NCBI GenBank assembly: GCA_014382345.1 | Contig: JACNJX010000106.1 | Span: 89,275 to 153,274, forward strand | DNA: 64,000 nt | Reading direction: 5' to 3' | From: Alphaproteobacteria bacterium | GTDB taxonomy: Bacteria > Pseudomonadota > Alphaproteobacteria > Rhodospirillales > Casp-alpha2 | Part shown: positions 63,240 to 64,000 of the stretch, piece by piece | Position numbering within the stretch: position 1 is the first letter of the stretch | Layout of the letters: every line of letters starts with the position of its first letter | Translations under genes and position numbers: made by a program | The notes under the pieces: generated by a model | Database searches by the model: none | What the model saw: only the letters and a program-made list of their open reading frames with translations | Told to the model about the DNA's origin: nothing

Positions 63240-63372
63240 GGCAAGTTATTGCGCGAGATTTATTTTACTAAATTTTTACCAAACAAATACAGACTTTGTA
63301 TATTTATTTTAATAAACAATACTTACATATAATTTATTTGACCAATTACTTGATAATGAAGGAGAATTATTA
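63240..63372. other. AT-rich gap upstream of the lipoprotein gene
   Basis: About 130 bases of strongly AT-rich DNA in an otherwise GC-rich segment, with many short A/T runs (for example TTATTTTAATAAA near 63306). It contains no reading frame. It probably holds the promoter for the lipoprotein gene at 63387; no single -10/-35 pair stands out because TATA-like words are abundant. Confidence 0.7.
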
Positions 63373-63386
63373 GACAGGAGGTTGCC

Positions 63387-63875
63387 ATGAATAAACTACA
63401 AATACTCACAACCAAGATAACGGCATTGCTTCTCGGCCTGATGATTTTGCAGGGCTGCGCGGGAGCCGCCCTGACCGCCGGCTCCATGGCCGCCGACGCC
63501 GGGCTGGATCACACCCTGAGCGGCATTTCCTACAAAACCTTCACGGCGTCCATGAACGATATGCGAACCGCCGCCTTCAACACGCTGGACCGGCTCGACA
63601 TGGACATCGCCGATCAGGTCCAAGACCCGGCCGGCTGGACCATTATCGCCAATGCCCATGATCGAACCATCGAAATCGAACTGGAGGCCCTGACCCGGCG
63701 GGTGACCCGGATGCGGGTCGTCGCCCACCAGGGCGGCCTGTTCTTCAAGGACGCCTCCACGGCGACCGAGATCATCGTCCAGACGGCGCAAACCCTGGCC
63801 ATGGAAATGGACAGCCGCGCCTTGCCGGTTGCCGGCCCAGCGGAAACCGCGACTTTAAGCCCAGACCTTAAATAG
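63387..63875 (+). CDS. DUF3568-like lipoprotein
   Basis: A 162-residue protein. Signal peptide with lipobox LQGC (Cys near 24), then a domain with SYKTFTASMNDMRTAAFNTLDRLDM and a beta-rich centre, a pattern recalling DUF3568 lipoproteins. AGGAGG lies about 5 bases before the ATG. It is followed by another exported protein gene (63904), with AAGGAGG, likely co-transcribed. Confidence 0.8.
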   Translation: MNKLQILTTKITALLLGLMILQGCAGAALTAGSMAADAGLDHTLSGISYKTFTASMNDMRTAAFNTLDRLDMDIADQVQDPAGWTIIANAHDRTIEIELEALTRRVTRMRVVAHQGGLFFKDASTATEIIVQTAQTLAMEMDSRALPVAGPAETATLSPDLK

Positions 63876-63903
63876 CCAGACCATAAAAAGGAGGTATGAA
63901 ACA

Positions 63904-64000
63904 ATGTACAGAACCGTCATTTTCGGCCTCGCCGCCGCCTTGATCGCCGGCAAGGCATCGGCCCAGTCTGACATTTCCGTCCTCGTCGGAAAGACTGTGG
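63904..64000 (+). CDS. Start of an exported protein (partial)
   Basis: Only the first 32 residues are in the window. They form a signal peptide (MYRTVIFGLAAALIAGKASA) with a likely AxA cleavage site before QSDIS. AAGGAGG lies about 9 bases upstream. It follows the lipoprotein gene and may be in one operon. The family cannot be told. Confidence 0.75.
   Translation, partial: MYRTVIFGLAAALIAGKASAQSDISVLVGKTV

Overview
The window reads as a gene-dense, GC-rich chromosome segment of an alphaproteobacterium, most likely a Rhodospirillales (Rhodospirillaceae-like) lineage. The evidence is the paired DUF2336 proteins, argD-argF followed by a lipoprotein gene, the rpmH-rnpA-yidD-yidC-yihA-argB order, the CheZ-type protein with the SFQDLTGQ motif, and the family assignments of nearly every enzyme. 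Species level cannot be read from the sequence. No prophage, insertion sequence, integrase, CRISPR array or rRNA was seen.

Layout. 1-2.1 kb: tail of an unknown gene, ispE, a MarR-type regulator, a long hairpin, a small gene and tRNA-Gln with its terminator. 2.4-7.2 kb: mmsA, then a three-gene membrane redox module (formate-dehydrogenase-type cytochrome b, NarI-type cytochrome b, HdrD/DsrK-like Fe-S protein) behind an FNR/FixK-type box. 7.4-12 kb: a RAMA-like protein, msrB, a CheZ-like protein, a triple hairpin repeat, then a divergent pair for organosulfur use (an acyl-CoA dehydrogenase that looks like 3-sulfinopropionyl-CoA desulfinase, and a TauD-type dioxygenase), a CheY-like receiver and tRNA-Gly. 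12.3-17 kb: a radical SAM protein with an atypical metallophosphoesterase, apaG, folE, trkH. 17-24 kb: argD-argF-lipoprotein, an ABC-2 permease, recX, arsC, a TPR-glycosyltransferase. 24-31 kb: a cNMP-binding/TPR protein, a four-gene GldA/GldF/GldG-like ABC operon ending in DUF4340, and tRNA-Arg. 31-39 kb: lipoprotein, sorbosone-dehydrogenase-like protein, DedA-like protein, panB-panC, a long-form purC overlapping ggt. 39-43.5 kb: tam, an orphan histidine kinase, a flavoprotein disulfide reductase and a TVP38 protein on one strand. 43.7-48.2 kb: the rpmH to argB cluster with a near-consensus sigma-70 promoter. 48.2-52.6 kb: a PAS/GGDEF diguanylate cyclase with two tandem DUF2336 paralogues. 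52.7-57.2 kb: HAD phosphatase, dapD, dapE, two small membrane proteins, truA. 57.5-64 kb: an unrecognised 343-residue protein, a second triple hairpin repeat, def-fmt, rmuC, ybaB-recR, a PolB-type exonuclease, an AT-rich gap, a DUF3568-like lipoprotein and the start of an exported protein.

Most of the window is housekeeping: isoprenoid, arginine, lysine, pantothenate, purine and folate/queuosine-precursor synthesis, translation start and protein insertion. The unusual content is (1) a 43-44-base hairpin repeat found as two 53-bp-period triplets in convergent gaps plus one solo copy, with loops differing between loci but stems kept; (2) the redox module without an obvious dehydrogenase partner; (3) the desulfinase/dioxygenase pair; (4) a radical SAM enzyme coupled to a metallophosphoesterase fold that has lost several canonical metal ligands; and (5) the diguanylate cyclase/DUF2336 operon.
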